Shown here piece by piece: positions 45,859 through 54,826 of a stretch of 64,000 nt of DNA. The notes below the pieces were generated by a model, which was not told the origin of the DNA, did not search any database, and saw only the letters and a list, made by a program, of their open reading frames with translations. Position 1 is the first letter of the stretch; each line of letters begins with the position of its first letter. The DNA is from Desulfuromonadaceae bacterium (lineage in GTDB: Bacteria > Desulfobacterota > Desulfuromonadia > Geobacterales > Pseudopelobacteraceae), in NCBI GenBank assembly GCA_028687585.1, contig JAQTZV010000008.1:119502-183501 (forward strand), written 5' to 3'. The position numbers and the translations under genes were made by a program.

Positions 45859-46526
45859 GTTCAATTCTCAAAGCACTTAAAAAAGTTGAAACTGACAACG
45901 CCACACGCCGTCCGGATGAATTACGGATTGATGCAGAAATATTACGGGTGGAGAGCCCTTCGAGATTTTCCTCATCGGGTATACTGATGGTTTCCCTGCT
46001 TCTCGTGGCTTTTGGAGCCGGCGGCACCTATCTGTTTATGAAACGGGACAAGACGCCTGAACAGACGAGCCCGATTTCGAGTACCATATCGGGTCAAAAA
46101 CGCCAATCAGATTCAGCTGCACCGGAAATTGCTGCCGAGCTGCTGCCGCCGGCTATTATTGTGGCTCCGGCAAAACAGCCGATTGTTACAGAAGGAAAAT
46201 CGATAACAAAACGATCGCCACCCAATCAGGCAAAAGGCACCGTACCAGTTACCAAGCGGCCGGTCGTGGCTGCGCAGCCTGCTGCGGCGCCACAGCCCCC
46301 CCCTCCCCCCCCCGCACCGACAGCAATAACTGCTCCGGCTCTCCGGGTTAACGGTATTGCTTTGCAAGACGATCGCTTGGGAGGTGTTGCCATGATAAAT
46401 GGCGAGCCGATTGCAAACGGGGGGATGATTGCCGGTGTTAAAGTGGAACAAATCTATAAAAACAGGGTGAAATTCAGTTACAACGGCGAGACTTTTGAAG
46501 TGCTGTTGGGGCAGTCAAATCGATAA
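45855..46526 (+). CDS. GspB/ExeB-like type II secretion accessory protein
   Basis: 223 residues. MSSILKALKKVE at the start and a single membrane helix at about 42-63 (GILMVSLLLVAFGAGGTYLF) come first. A Pro/Ala-rich periplasmic linker with a run of eight prolines near 150-157 follows. The C-terminal T2SSB domain reads RVNGIALQDDRLGGVAMING and KVEQIYKNRVKFSYNGETFE. It is the partner of the ExeA-like protein, with an ATGA-type overlap. No secretin or other gsp gene lies in this window. Confidence 0.85.
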   Translation: MSSILKALKKVETDNATRRPDELRIDAEILRVESPSRFSSSGILMVSLLLVAFGAGGTYLFMKRDKTPEQTSPISSTISGQKRQSDSAAPEIAAELLPPAIIVAPAKQPIVTEGKSITKRSPPNQAKGTVPVTKRPVVAAQPAAAPQPPPPPPAPTAITAPALRVNGIALQDDRLGGVAMINGEPIANGGMIAGVKVEQIYKNRVKFSYNGETFEVLLGQSNR

Positions 46527-46529
46527 CTT

Positions 46530-46594
46530 CATAACAGTATGCTGAGGAGCCGAAGACGAGTCAACGAAGATGTGGCTTTGCGTTGAAATTGTTA
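46530..46594. repeat. Dispersed intergenic repeat, short copy
   Basis: CAGTATGCTGAGGAGCCGAA and the following 35 bp match the right half of the 119-bp element at 51542-51660. It lies between the convergent ends of the gspB-like gene and pgsA. The left half is missing. Confidence 0.8.
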
Positions 46595-47188
46595 TTAGCG
46601 GGCAATTACTTTGATAAAGCGTATCAGATAATCGGCGCCTGACCAGACGGTCAATACGGCGGCAATCCAGAGAAAAAACATGCCGACGTTGTGCATATTG
46701 ACCGTGAGCAGTGTGTGTGAAATTCCGAAAAACCAGTTGTAGTCGTAGTGAAGTACCAGTCCGATAATGGCGACGATCTGAAAAATAGTTTTATACTTGC
46801 CCAGATCGCTGGCCTGAATGACAATCCCCTCACTTGAAGCAATACCCCGCAGACCGGTAATAATAATCTCCCTTCCGAGGATTATCAGCACCATCCAGGC
46901 CGGAACCCGATTAAACGGCAGGATCATGATCAGCGCTGCCATGACGATAAGTTTATCCGCAATCGGATCAAGAAACTTGCCGAAAATAGTGACGATGCCC
47001 ATGCGACGGGCCAGATATCCGTCCAACCAGTCGGTGATAGATGCCACCGCAAAGAGTGCCGCAGCCCAAAAACCGGCTGAACGGGATGGAGACATTAATA
47101 ACAGGGCAAGGAGCGGGATGATTGCAATCCGCGCCATGGTAAGAGCGTTGGGCAGGTTCAGGATATTATTTTTGCGATCTGGTGGCAT
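46595..47188 (-). CDS. pgsA: CDP-diacylglycerol-glycerol-3-phosphate 3-phosphatidyltransferase
   Basis: 197 residues with four to five membrane helices. The CDP-alcohol phosphotransferase motif (DWLDGYLARRMG, then FGKFLDPIADK) shows the DG-x2-AR-x8-G-x3-D-x3-D pattern. It makes phosphatidylglycerol phosphate for phosphatidylglycerol and cardiolipin. Its start overlaps the transglycosylase stop by one base. Confidence 0.95.
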   Translation of the reverse strand: MPPDRKNNILNLPNALTMARIAIIPLLALLLMSPSRSAGFWAAALFAVASITDWLDGYLARRMGIVTIFGKFLDPIADKLIVMAALIMILPFNRVPAWMVLIILGREIIITGLRGIASSEGIVIQASDLGKYKTIFQIVAIIGLVLHYDYNWFFGISHTLLTVNMHNVGMFFLWIAAVLTVWSGADYLIRFIKVIAR

Positions 47189-47823
47189 TATTGTATTCCG
47201 CTTTCCTGATATGACTTCATGTAGGAAAGAACTCTGTTTACGTACGTTCTTGTCTCGTTGTACGGGGGAATCCCGCCATATTTTGCAACGTTATTGAGTC
47301 CGGCGTTATATGCCGCCACGGCCAGCGAAACATCACCCCGAAAGGTGTCAAGCAGAAATCTCAGGTATTTTACCCCGCCATCAACATTGTCTTTTGGATT
47401 AAACCGGTCAGCTACGTTAAGAGACTTTGCCGTTGCGGGCATTAACTGCATCAAGCCGCTGGCGCCTTTTGGGGAGACAGCATTGGCGTTATACCCCGAT
47501 TCGGCATGAATAACCGCTTTAACCAGGCTTTGATTTACGCCGTATTTTTCTGAACAGTTCTTGATGAGCTGCTCATATTCAGCAGGATTAACCGAAGAAG
47601 CGTATGTGAGCTTAGTACGCAGCGCCTTATCTTTTTTGAAGTCGCGCATGAAAATCTTGAAGCGCCTGTCGGTAGGGGCATCAGTGAAATGGACAATATC
47701 ATCTTCATCAACATATCGGTATATATCGGCATTAACACGACAAGGATTTACCAGCACACAGAGGAAGAGAACAGTGTGGCAGAGAATAAAACATCTTGCA
47801 TATGACGGCGTAATAAATAACAT
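47188..47823 (-). CDS. Lytic transglycosylase (SLT) with DUF4124
   Basis: 211 residues. A hydrophobic export signal (about 8-30) and a DUF4124 segment (ADIYRYVDEDDIVHFTDAPT) come first. The SLT domain has its catalytic Glu in HAESGYNANAVSP, with GLMQLMPATA and the closing AVAAYNAG. It cuts peptidoglycan in the periplasm. The ATG at 47823 directly touches GAGGG, which is too close for a normal start, so the true start is uncertain. Confidence 0.92.
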   Translation of the reverse strand: MLFITPSYARCFILCHTVLFLCVLVNPCRVNADIYRYVDEDDIVHFTDAPTDRRFKIFMRDFKKDKALRTKLTYASSVNPAEYEQLIKNCSEKYGVNQSLVKAVIHAESGYNANAVSPKGASGLMQLMPATAKSLNVADRFNPKDNVDGGVKYLRFLLDTFRGDVSLAVAAYNAGLNNVAKYGGIPPYNETRTYVNRVLSYMKSYQESGIQ

Positions 47824-47897
47824 CCCTCAATAATCCTAAAAGCCGTGAATTTGTCAAGAGTTATTCTGTTTAGTCTGTTTTTAATTGCCAGTTTAAA

Positions 47898-47926
47898 TTG
47901 ACTTTTTATAGGTCATGTTCTACAAA
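47898..47926 (+). promoter_or_regulatory. Candidate sigma-70 promoter of purM
   Basis: TTGACT (47898-47903) and TACAAA (47921-47926) with a 17-bp spacer, 25 bp before the purM start and just upstream of its GAGGAG. Confidence 0.55.
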
Positions 47927-47951
47927 GATTCATTCAGAAAGAGGAGATTAT

Positions 47952-49004
47952 ATGAGTAATAAATCTGTGACCTATAAAGATTCCGGTGTTGATATTACTG
48001 CCGGAAACAATTTTGTTAATCTGATCAAGCCGTTAGTTAAAGCCACGTCACGGCCTGAGGTTCTGGCTGATATTGGTGGTTTTGGCGGCTTGTTTTCTCT
48101 CAACACTGCAAAATACAAGAATCCTGTTCTTGTGTCCGGAACTGACGGAGTCGGCACAAAGCTTAAGATCGCTTTTCTTGCTGATCGACACGACACGATC
48201 GGCATTGATCTTGTTGCCATGTGCGTAAATGACATTATCGTCCAGGGCGCTGAGCCGCTCTTTTTCCTTGATTACCTTGCAACCGGTAAATTGCTGCCGG
48301 AAAAAGCAGCCGAAATTGTGAAAGGTATCGCCGAAGGTTGCAAGCAGGCAGGCTGTGCACTTATTGGCGGGGAAACAGCAGAAATGCCCGGTTTCTATTC
48401 TGAAGGTGAATATGATGTTGCCGGGTTTACCGTCGGCGTTGTTGACCGGGAAAATATTATTGACGGGTCAGGTATATCTGTCGGTAACCGGTTAATCGGG
48501 ATTGCATCAAGCGGATTACACAGTAATGGTTACTCACTTGCCCGGACGTTGATATTTGATCGCCTGGGCCTCACCATACATGACGAGTTCCCCGGCTCCG
48601 GTGTTTCTGTCGCTGACATACTGCTGACACCGACGCGGATTTATGTCCGCTCTATTCTCAATTTGCTGAAAGATTTCTCAATAAATGGCATTGCCCATAT
48701 CACTGGTGGAGGATTGCTGGAAAATATTCCTCGAGTTCTCCCCAAAGGATGCCAGGCTCATATCTATACTGACAGCTGGGATCGCCACGAACTTTTTTCG
48801 GTGTTACAGAAGGCTGGAAACGTTGAGCGTGACGAAATGTACCGAACCTTTAATATGGGTATCGGTATGGTTTTGGCGGTCGCCGAAAATCAGGCGGAAG
48901 AGATCATAGATCGTTTGAAGGGTCTTGGTGACACCGCGTGGGTAATTGGTGATGTTGCTGTTTGCGGTATCGGTGAAGAGCGCGTTGTGTTGGTGGAGAA
49001 GTAG
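47952..49004 (+). CDS. purM: Phosphoribosylformylglycinamidine cyclo-ligase (AIR synthetase)
   Basis: 350 residues from ATG 47952 (AGAGGAGATTAT upstream; an in-frame ATG at 47898 lies in the promoter). [12 protein letters not shown], the [10 protein letters not shown] loop and GGETAEMPG are PurM hallmarks. It carries out the fifth step of purine synthesis. purN follows 2 bp on. Confidence 0.97.
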   Translation: MSNKSVTYKDSGVDITAGNNFVNLIKPLVKATSRPEVLADIGGFGGLFSLNTAKYKNPVLVSGTDGVGTKLKIAFLADRHDTIGIDLVAMCVNDIIVQGAEPLFFLDYLATGKLLPEKAAEIVKGIAEGCKQAGCALIGGETAEMPGFYSEGEYDVAGFTVGVVDRENIIDGSGISVGNRLIGIASSGLHSNGYSLARTLIFDRLGLTIHDEFPGSGVSVADILLTPTRIYVRSILNLLKDFSINGIAHITGGGLLENIPRVLPKGCQAHIYTDSWDRHELFSVLQKAGNVERDEMYRTFNMGIGMVLAVAENQAEEIIDRLKGLGDTAWVIGDVAVCGIGEERVVLVEK

Positions 49005-49006
49005 TT

Positions 49007-49627
49007 ATGACAGGGAATGCGCCCTGTCGTTTGGCAGTACTGGTTTCAGGAAGCGGTACTAACCTTCAGGCAATTATCGATCGAATTATCTCAGGTGAAA
49101 TCAGGGCTGAAATCGCCTGCGTCATCAGTAATAACCCGGATGCATACGCTCTTACACGGGCTGCCCGGCACGGCATACCGGTTGTTATTCATGAGCATAC
49201 CAAATTTCCGGATAGAAAATCATATGATGCCGCGACAGTCAAAATTTTACGCAGTTATGTGGTTGATCTGGTAATTCTGGCCGGTTTTATGAGAATTCTG
49301 ACCGACATCATGGTTAACGCCTTTCCGAATGCAATTATGAATATTCACCCTGCCTTGCTGCCTGCCTTCCCCGGCCTTCACGCCCAGCAGCAAGCGCTTG
49401 ACTACGGTGTGCTCTACTCCGGCTGCACCGTACATTTTGTCGATTGCGGCACTGATACCGGACCGATTATCCTGCAATCAGTCGTTCCGGTAGAGCAAGA
49501 TGATACTGAAGAAACATTATCCGCGCGTATTCAGCAATCTGAACATCACACGTTTGCCGAAGCTATCAAACTGTTTGTAGAAGGAAAAATTCTGATAGAA
49601 GGCCGTAAGGTCCGCAGATTACCGTGA
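49007..49627 (+). CDS. purN: Phosphoribosylglycinamide formyltransferase
   Basis: 206 residues. N-terminal LAVLVSGSGTNLQAII, ILAGFMRIL, then NIHPALLPAFPGLHAQQQAL with the catalytic Asn-His, and HFVDCGTDTGPII with the Asp. It uses 10-formyl-tetrahydrofolate in purine synthesis. It is co-transcribed with purM. Confidence 0.97.
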   Translation: MTGNAPCRLAVLVSGSGTNLQAIIDRIISGEIRAEIACVISNNPDAYALTRAARHGIPVVIHEHTKFPDRKSYDAATVKILRSYVVDLVILAGFMRILTDIMVNAFPNAIMNIHPALLPAFPGLHAQQQALDYGVLYSGCTVHFVDCGTDTGPIILQSVVPVEQDDTEETLSARIQQSEHHTFAEAIKLFVEGKILIEGRKVRRLP

Positions 49628-49651
49628 ATACAGCTCCATAAAGGACCCCCC

Positions 49652-51247
49652 ATGCGTATTGAAAGCGATTTCCTCGTCATCGGCAGCGGTATAGCCGGTC
49701 TCTCCTTTGCCCTTCAGGCAGCCGACCACGGCACCGTTGCCGTGGTTACCAAACGTGATATTTCAGAATCAGCCACCAAATATGCTCAAGGCGGCATTGC
49801 TTCGGTTTATTCAGACGACGATTCGTTTGATGCTCATGTCGAGGACACGCTCGTTGCGGGGGCCGGAATCTGCCATGAAGATGTCGTCAGAATGGTTGTA
49901 GAGGAAGGTCCGCAGACCATTCGCAACCTGATTGAATGGGGAGTAAAGTTTACGACCAGTGGTGAAAGCTACGATCTGACCCGGGAAGGCGGGCATAGCG
50001 CCCGGCGTATTCTTCATGCTGAAGATATCACCGGACGTGAAATAGAGCGGGCATTGGTCGAAGCGGTCAGACAGCATCCCAGAATTACCATCTATGAGAA
50101 TCATATCGCCATCGACTTGATTACCTCTGCAAAGATAAAACGGCGCCAGCTTGAACAGAATCGTTGTCTTGGCGCGTACGTTCTCGATATTCCCGGCGAA
50201 ACGGTAATAACCTTCAATTCAAAAATTACTCTTCTGGCCAGCGGTGGTGCCGGTAAAGTATATCTGTATACCTGCAATCCTGACGTGGCTTCCGGAGACG
50301 GTGTTGCAATGGCGTATCGTGCCGGAGCCACAATTGCCAATATGGAATTTATGCAGTTCCACCCCACCACACTGTTTCATCCGCTGGCAAAATCATTTCT
50401 TATTTCTGAAGCGGTACGCGGTGAAGGCGCAATTTTGCGCCGACGTGATGGTACCGCTTTCATGGAGAAATATCACAAATTGAAAGACCTGGCGCCCCGG
50501 GATATCGTTGCCCGCGCCATTGATAACGAGATGAAAACCAGTGGCGACGACTGTGTCTTTCTTGATATAACTCATGAACCTGCCGATGTAGTGCGCAATC
50601 GCTTCCCCAATATATACCAGACCTGTATGGATTTCGGCCTGGATATGACCAAAGAGGGGCTTCCGGTCGTTCCGGCCGCTCATTATCTTTGTGGTGGGGT
50701 AGCGGTTAATTTTGATGCTGAAACTGATATACCCGGTCTTTACGCTATCGGTGAAACTGCGTTTACCGGTCTGCACGGCGCCAATCGCCTGGCCAGTAAC
50801 TCACTATTGGAAGCTGCAGTGTATGCAGGTCGCGCATTCCGTCATTCAAGTGCAGCGCTGCCCTCACTTACCAGTGACCATCGCGAAATACCTATCTGGG
50901 ATTCCGGTACCGCTACCAACAGTGATGAGATGGTGGTTGTCTCTCAGAATTGGGATGAAATCCGGAGAACGATGTGGAATTATGTCGGCATCGTTCGATC
51001 TGACAAACGCCTGGCGCGTGCCATGAGTCGCATAAAGTTGATACATGGAGAAATTGATGAATATTACTGGAACTTTAACGTTACATCTGACTTGATAGAG
51101 CTGCGTAATATTGCAACGGTGGCAGAACTGATTATTGCCTGTGCGCAACAGCGCAAGGAATCCAGAGGGCTGCATTATAACCTTGATTACCCGTTCCTTG
51201 ATGATAAAGATGGTAAAGTAGACAGCTTTATTAAGAAAAAGTTTTAA
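49652..51247 (+). CDS. nadB: L-aspartate oxidase
   Basis: 531 residues. FAD motif [19 protein letters not shown] at the start, [44 protein letters not shown] and a C-terminal helical domain. It oxidises aspartate to iminoaspartate for NAD synthesis. nadA and nadC are not in the window. It lies 24 bp after purN and may share the transcript. Confidence 0.97.
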   Translation: MRIESDFLVIGSGIAGLSFALQAADHGTVAVVTKRDISESATKYAQGGIASVYSDDDSFDAHVEDTLVAGAGICHEDVVRMVVEEGPQTIRNLIEWGVKFTTSGESYDLTREGGHSARRILHAEDITGREIERALVEAVRQHPRITIYENHIAIDLITSAKIKRRQLEQNRCLGAYVLDIPGETVITFNSKITLLASGGAGKVYLYTCNPDVASGDGVAMAYRAGATIANMEFMQFHPTTLFHPLAKSFLISEAVRGEGAILRRRDGTAFMEKYHKLKDLAPRDIVARAIDNEMKTSGDDCVFLDITHEPADVVRNRFPNIYQTCMDFGLDMTKEGLPVVPAAHYLCGGVAVNFDAETDIPGLYAIGETAFTGLHGANRLASNSLLEAAVYAGRAFRHSSAALPSLTSDHREIPIWDSGTATNSDEMVVVSQNWDEIRRTMWNYVGIVRSDKRLARAMSRIKLIHGEIDEYYWNFNVTSDLIELRNIATVAELIIACAQQRKESRGLHYNLDYPFLDDKDGKVDSFIKKKF

Positions 51248-51260
51248 GGGGAGCTGTAAC

Positions 51261-51539
51261 GTGGATATCAACTTAATCCGTAAACGGATTGATCTTCTTG
51301 ATGATGTGCTGCTGCGTATTTTCAATGAGCGTGCCCGTTTGGCTCTTGAAATCGGCCACGCAAAAAAAGAGCTTAACCTTCCGGTCTTTGACCCGGCACG
51401 TGAGAAACGGATTTTTAACCGTATGAAAGATGATAACCCTGGTCCGCTGGATGATGAGGCAATCGTCAGAATGTTTGAGCGTGTCGTCGATGAATCCCGT
51501 CGCCTGGAACGGATAATGTCACATAAAGAAGAAATATAA
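51261..51539 (+). CDS. Chorismate mutase, AroQ class
   Basis: 92 residues from GTG 51261 (GGGGAGCTG upstream). All-helical AroQ fold: LIRKRIDLLDDVLLRIFNER, ALEIGHAKKELNLPVFDPAR with the active-site Arg/Lys, and a C-terminal FERVVDESRRLE. It converts chorismate to prephenate. It is followed, after a dispersed repeat, by a small DAHP-synthase-like domain gene. Confidence 0.93.
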   Translation: MDINLIRKRIDLLDDVLLRIFNERARLALEIGHAKKELNLPVFDPAREKRIFNRMKDDNPGPLDDEAIVRMFERVVDESRRLERIMSHKEEI

Positions 51540-51541
51540 TT

Positions 51542-51660
51542 CCAATTTCAAATCAAAGATGCCATCAAGGCGGCGAGGAGTGAGGCGACGGAGGCATACA
51601 ATCAGTATGCTGAGGAGCCGAAGACGGGCCAACGAAGAGGGGGCTTTGATCTGGAATTGG
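51542..51660. repeat. 119-bp MITE-like element with 17-bp terminal inverted repeats
   Basis: The ends CCAATTTCAAATCAAAG (51542-51558) and CTTTGATCTGGAATTGG (51644-51660) are complementary at 15 of 17 positions. The inside (AAGGCGGCGAGGAGTGAGGC and ATCAGTATGCTGAGGAGCCG) matches the partial copy at 46530-46594. It looks like a dispersed, non-coding family in this genome. Confidence 0.85.
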
Positions 51661-51680
51661 TATAAGGGAGAGGATGAATC

Positions 51681-51890
51681 ATGTTGATTATAATGAAGAC
51701 ACATGCTGCAGAAACGGCACTTGATTCAATAAAGGAATATCTGATTACCCGTGATTTTGATATACATCAGTCAACAGGAGCCAACCGCACCATCATCGGC
51801 GTCATTGGTGACACCGGGACTCTGAATGATCATGAAATTGAACGTATGGAAGGTGTCAGCCAGGTGGTTCGAATCAGGAAAGATGATTGA
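51681..51890 (+). CDS. Stand-alone small domain like the N-terminus of DAHP synthase
   Basis: 69 residues: MLIIMKTHAAETALDSI..., then NRTIIGVIGDTG and GVSQVVRIRK. This matches the ferredoxin-like N-terminal regulatory domain of type I-beta DAHP synthases (MIVVMKPGA...TVIGVIGD...VVRI). The catalytic barrel is absent. GGGAGAGG precedes the ATG. Next to chorismate mutase it could be a separate regulator of the shikimate route or a remnant. The call is from motif memory. Confidence 0.65.
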   Translation: MLIIMKTHAAETALDSIKEYLITRDFDIHQSTGANRTIIGVIGDTGTLNDHEIERMEGVSQVVRIRKDD

Positions 51891-51946
51891 TGAACATGTT
51901 TTCGTAATGATTCATCACGTCATCACCCATCGCAGCTACAATTATC

Positions 51947-51975
51947 TTGACACGTCTTGCTGGATAGTGTTAAAA
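51947..51975 (+). promoter_or_regulatory. Candidate sigma-70 promoter of rpsT
   Basis: TTGACA (51947-51952) is a perfect -35; TTAAAA (51970-51975) follows after 17 bp as a weak -10. It is 52 bp before the rpsT start. Confidence 0.55.
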
Positions 51976-52026
51976 AGTTAGCTTCGATTTTGTTACATAC
52001 TCAAGAAAATATCTGGAGGTGAAGTT

Positions 52027-52290
52027 TTGGCTCATCATAAGTCAGCAATCAAGAGGATCAAACAGACTGTAAAGAAAACCGCACGTAATCGTCATGTATC
52101 ATCGACGCTTAAGACATATATCAAGCGTGTTCGTGAAGCGGTAGAAGCTAAAGACAAGGATGCAGCCGTTGCCGCTCTTAAAGTGGCTATTCCGGTTATT
52201 GATGCAACTGCGACAAAAGGTGTTATTCACAGTTCAACCGCTTCCCGCAATGTTTCCCGCCTGACCAAGCTCGTCAACACTCTCGGCTAG
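52027..52290 (+). CDS. rpsT: 30S ribosomal protein S20
   Basis: 87 residues starting with TTG 52027 after GGAGGTGAAG. Lysine-rich sequence [19 protein letters not shown] and the C-terminal [17 protein letters not shown] identify S20, which binds 16S rRNA. In Escherichia coli S20 also begins with UUG and represses its own translation; the same start here fits that control, but this is inferred. Confidence 0.96.
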   Translation: MAHHKSAIKRIKQTVKKTARNRHVSSTLKTYIKRVREAVEAKDKDAAVAALKVAIPVIDATATKGVIHSSTASRNVSRLTKLVNTLG

Positions 52291-52309
52291 AAGAGATAAT
52301 CAATATATT

Positions 52310-52345
52310 AAAAAAGGGGGCTTGCGTAATCGCAGCCCCCTTTTT
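52310..52345 (+). terminator. Rho-independent terminator after rpsT
   Basis: AAAAAAGGGGGCTTGCG and CGCAGCCCCCTTTTT (52310-52326 and 52331-52345) form a strong stem with a 4-nt loop and end in a T-run. The A-run on the left makes it usable on the other strand for the chemoreceptor gene as well. Confidence 0.93.
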
Positions 52346-52385
52346 CTCGTTGTAGTTCCTATCGCCTGCAATCCGCCAGCTTTTT

Positions 52386-54026
52386 TTACAACGTGAACTG
52401 ACGCACCAGTCGCTGAAGTTCTGCGGCATTGCCGTTCAACTGGGTCGCTGCCGTCGAGGTTTCGTGAGCGCCGTTCGCGGTGCGCTGGACCACTTCGGTA
52501 ATCATCGTCATGTTGCTGGAAATCTCGCTGGTGGTGGCGGTCTGCTCTTCGGCAGCGGTGGCGATCTGATTGACCTGCATGGTAACGTCGTTGATCTGCT
52601 GGAGAATATCCTCAAGCGCCTGGCCGGACTTGGCCGCTTCCATGGTGCCGTTTTCTACCTGACGAACCCCCTGCTCCATTGCGGCAACTGCGTTTTTAGT
52701 TTCGTTCTGGATCGCTTTGATCATCTCTCCAATTTCTCTTGTGGCTCTTGTCGTTCTTTCAGCTAAAGCACGAACTTCATCAGCAACAACGGCAAAACCG
52801 CGTCCCTGTTCTCCGGCGCGGGCGGCTTCGATAGCGGCATTCAGCGCCAGCAGGTTGGTCTGGTCGGCAATGTCTTCAATAGTGCCGATGATGTCGCCTA
52901 TCTGTTCACTGCGCGCACCAAGGCTTTCGACTGTTTTGGCTGATTCCTGCACCCGCTCGGCAATCTGTTCCATGACCCTGACGCTGCGCTCGACAACCTC
53001 TGCGCCATTCTGAGCCGACTGAGATGCCCGCTGCGCCCCCTCTGCCGCCATCTGACAGTTTTGGGCGATGTCGCCGGATGTGGCAGACATCTCTTCGCCG
53101 GCGGTGGCAACGGTGGTAGTTTGCGCCACGACCTCTTCAGAACCATCGGCGATATTGCGGGCGGTGGAGGTGAGTTGATTGGCGGCGGAGGCAACCTCGG
53201 ACGAGGTTATGGACAACTGGTTGACAATCGTGCGCAGGTTGTCGGTCATCATCTTCATTGCCGCCATAACGCTGTCCTGATCACCTGGCTGCACCTGCAC
53301 CGTAACGGTAAGGTTGCCATCGGCAACAGCCCGGGCAATGGCGCGAACATCCGCAGGGTCGGCGCCCAGTTTTTTGAGGATCGAATTGGTTATCAGCGCC
53401 GCCTGCCCAAGGGCAATGATTATGGCACCCAGTGACAGCAACGCCATAACAAGCTTAACGTTGCGACCATCGGCAACAACCTTTTTAACGTCAAGAGCGC
53501 TCTGCTTGTCTATCTGACCAGCCAGTTCGACGACCAGGGACTCCGACTTGTGCGTGGCTTCCTTGTAGGCGCCAATGGCCTTGTTGGCATCTTGCGGGGT
53601 CGTAATCGCTCCGGACTTTATCTGGTCATAGACCTTGCCAAAGCCGTCGGCATACGCAGCAACGTTCTTCTCAACTGCGGCGACGGTATCCTTATCCTTC
53701 TGGGAATCAAGCAGAACCGTCATTGCGGCGGTGCGTTTGCGGGTATGTTCCAGAGCCTCGCCCCACTTTTTCTTGTACTCTTCGACTTTGGCGGCATTGT
53801 CAATGTTCATGTACAGGTCTTTTTCATAGCGCCGCATCATGTTGATGTTGGCGCGTGACCGCTGGGCATACTCCACCAGCTTGTCACTTTTTTCGGACAA
53901 AGTGACTATTTCAGACTGTAACATGCCGAGCCCCCAATAGCCGAGTCCCGCAACAATTGCCAGAAACAGGACGACTATGCCAAAACCGGCGATCAACTGC
54001 GTTTTCATTTTAACGTGTGATAACAT
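52386..54026 (-). CDS. Methyl-accepting chemotaxis protein
   Basis: 546 residues from ATG 54026 (GAGGTGCACCCA upstream; an in-frame ATG at 54047 is less likely). TM1 lies at about 11-31, a four-helix-bundle periplasmic sensor at about 35-185, TM2 at about 190-210, then HAMP. The signalling hairpin has the tip [20 protein letters not shown] and [16 protein letters not shown]. It relays ligand state to CheA/CheW. No che genes are nearby. Confidence 0.94.
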   Translation of the reverse strand: MLSHVKMKTQLIAGFGIVVLFLAIVAGLGYWGLGMLQSEIVTLSEKSDKLVEYAQRSRANINMMRRYEKDLYMNIDNAAKVEEYKKKWGEALEHTRKRTAAMTVLLDSQKDKDTVAAVEKNVAAYADGFGKVYDQIKSGAITTPQDANKAIGAYKEATHKSESLVVELAGQIDKQSALDVKKVVADGRNVKLVMALLSLGAIIIALGQAALITNSILKKLGADPADVRAIARAVADGNLTVTVQVQPGDQDSVMAAMKMMTDNLRTIVNQLSITSSEVASAANQLTSTARNIADGSEEVVAQTTTVATAGEEMSATSGDIAQNCQMAAEGAQRASQSAQNGAEVVERSVRVMEQIAERVQESAKTVESLGARSEQIGDIIGTIEDIADQTNLLALNAAIEAARAGEQGRGFAVVADEVRALAERTTRATREIGEMIKAIQNETKNAVAAMEQGVRQVENGTMEAAKSGQALEDILQQINDVTMQVNQIATAAEEQTATTSEISSNMTMITEVVQRTANGAHETSTAATQLNGNAAELQRLVRQFTL

Positions 54027-54208
54027 TGGGTGCACCTCGCACATCAAGTATATGCGCCCGAAGACGCGAATGAAGTATAAACAAATCTTGTTATAGATTT
54101 ATTTTTCATTATAAATACTGAAAATGTTTGGTTCTGTCTATTGTGGGAACTACGTAGTGATAGGAAAAACTTATTATTATTTTTAAACGTTGATTGAGGA
54201 TGAAAGAG

Positions 54209-54826
54209 TTACAGTAATTCCGCAATGACCGCCCAGCGCGCAAGCATGGCTGAATTTGCGGCATCAAGCTTATGCATCAGGTTTGCCCGGTGTACTTCCG
54301 CGGTCCTGGCGCTGATGCCGAGGCGTTCGGCAATTTCCCTGGATGTTGCGCCATTTCCTACCAGGAGCAGGACTTCACGCTCCCGGGCAGTAATGTGTTC
54401 ATTGAGGAAGGCCCGTTCCTTCTCGAAAGTTGTTTTTATTCCGCTCATGCGCAGCAATTCAAGACGATGCAGGCGTCCGATTACGGCACTTACCAGCTCT
54501 TCCGCAGAAAATGGTTTGGTCAGATAATCGTCCGCTCCTGCCGACATCCCCCGGCGCACATCGGCTCTCTCCTCGAGCGCGGTAACGAAGATGAATGGTA
54601 TATCAGCGAGCGTTCCTTCGTTCTTCAGCGTCTCCAGCACGTCATGGCCATCCATTAACGGCATCAATATATCGCACAGGATCAAATCCGGACGTTCTTT
54701 TCTGATCATGTCCAAACCGGATTGACCGTCAGCAGCAGAGCTAACCGAAAACCCCTCCATTTTGAGGATTATTTCCATGTTGCTGCAGATAACCGGGTTA
54801 TCTTCTAAAATCAGGATTGTGTACAT
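54209..54826 (-). CDS. NarL/LuxR-type response regulator
   Basis: 205 residues. Receiver: Asp52 (LILCDILMPLMDG), Lys in YLTKPFS near 104. The C-terminal LuxR HTH reads ITAREREVLLLVGNGATSRE and ERLGISARTAEVHRANLMHK. It should bind DNA as a dimer once phosphorylated. It overlaps the kinase gene at 54811 by 16 bp, forming a two-component pair. Confidence 0.93.
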   Translation of the reverse strand: MYTILILEDNPVICSNMEIILKMEGFSVSSAADGQSGLDMIRKERPDLILCDILMPLMDGHDVLETLKNEGTLADIPFIFVTALEERADVRRGMSAGADDYLTKPFSAEELVSAVIGRLHRLELLRMSGIKTTFEKERAFLNEHITAREREVLLLVGNGATSREIAERLGISARTAEVHRANLMHKLDAANSAMLARWAVIAELL

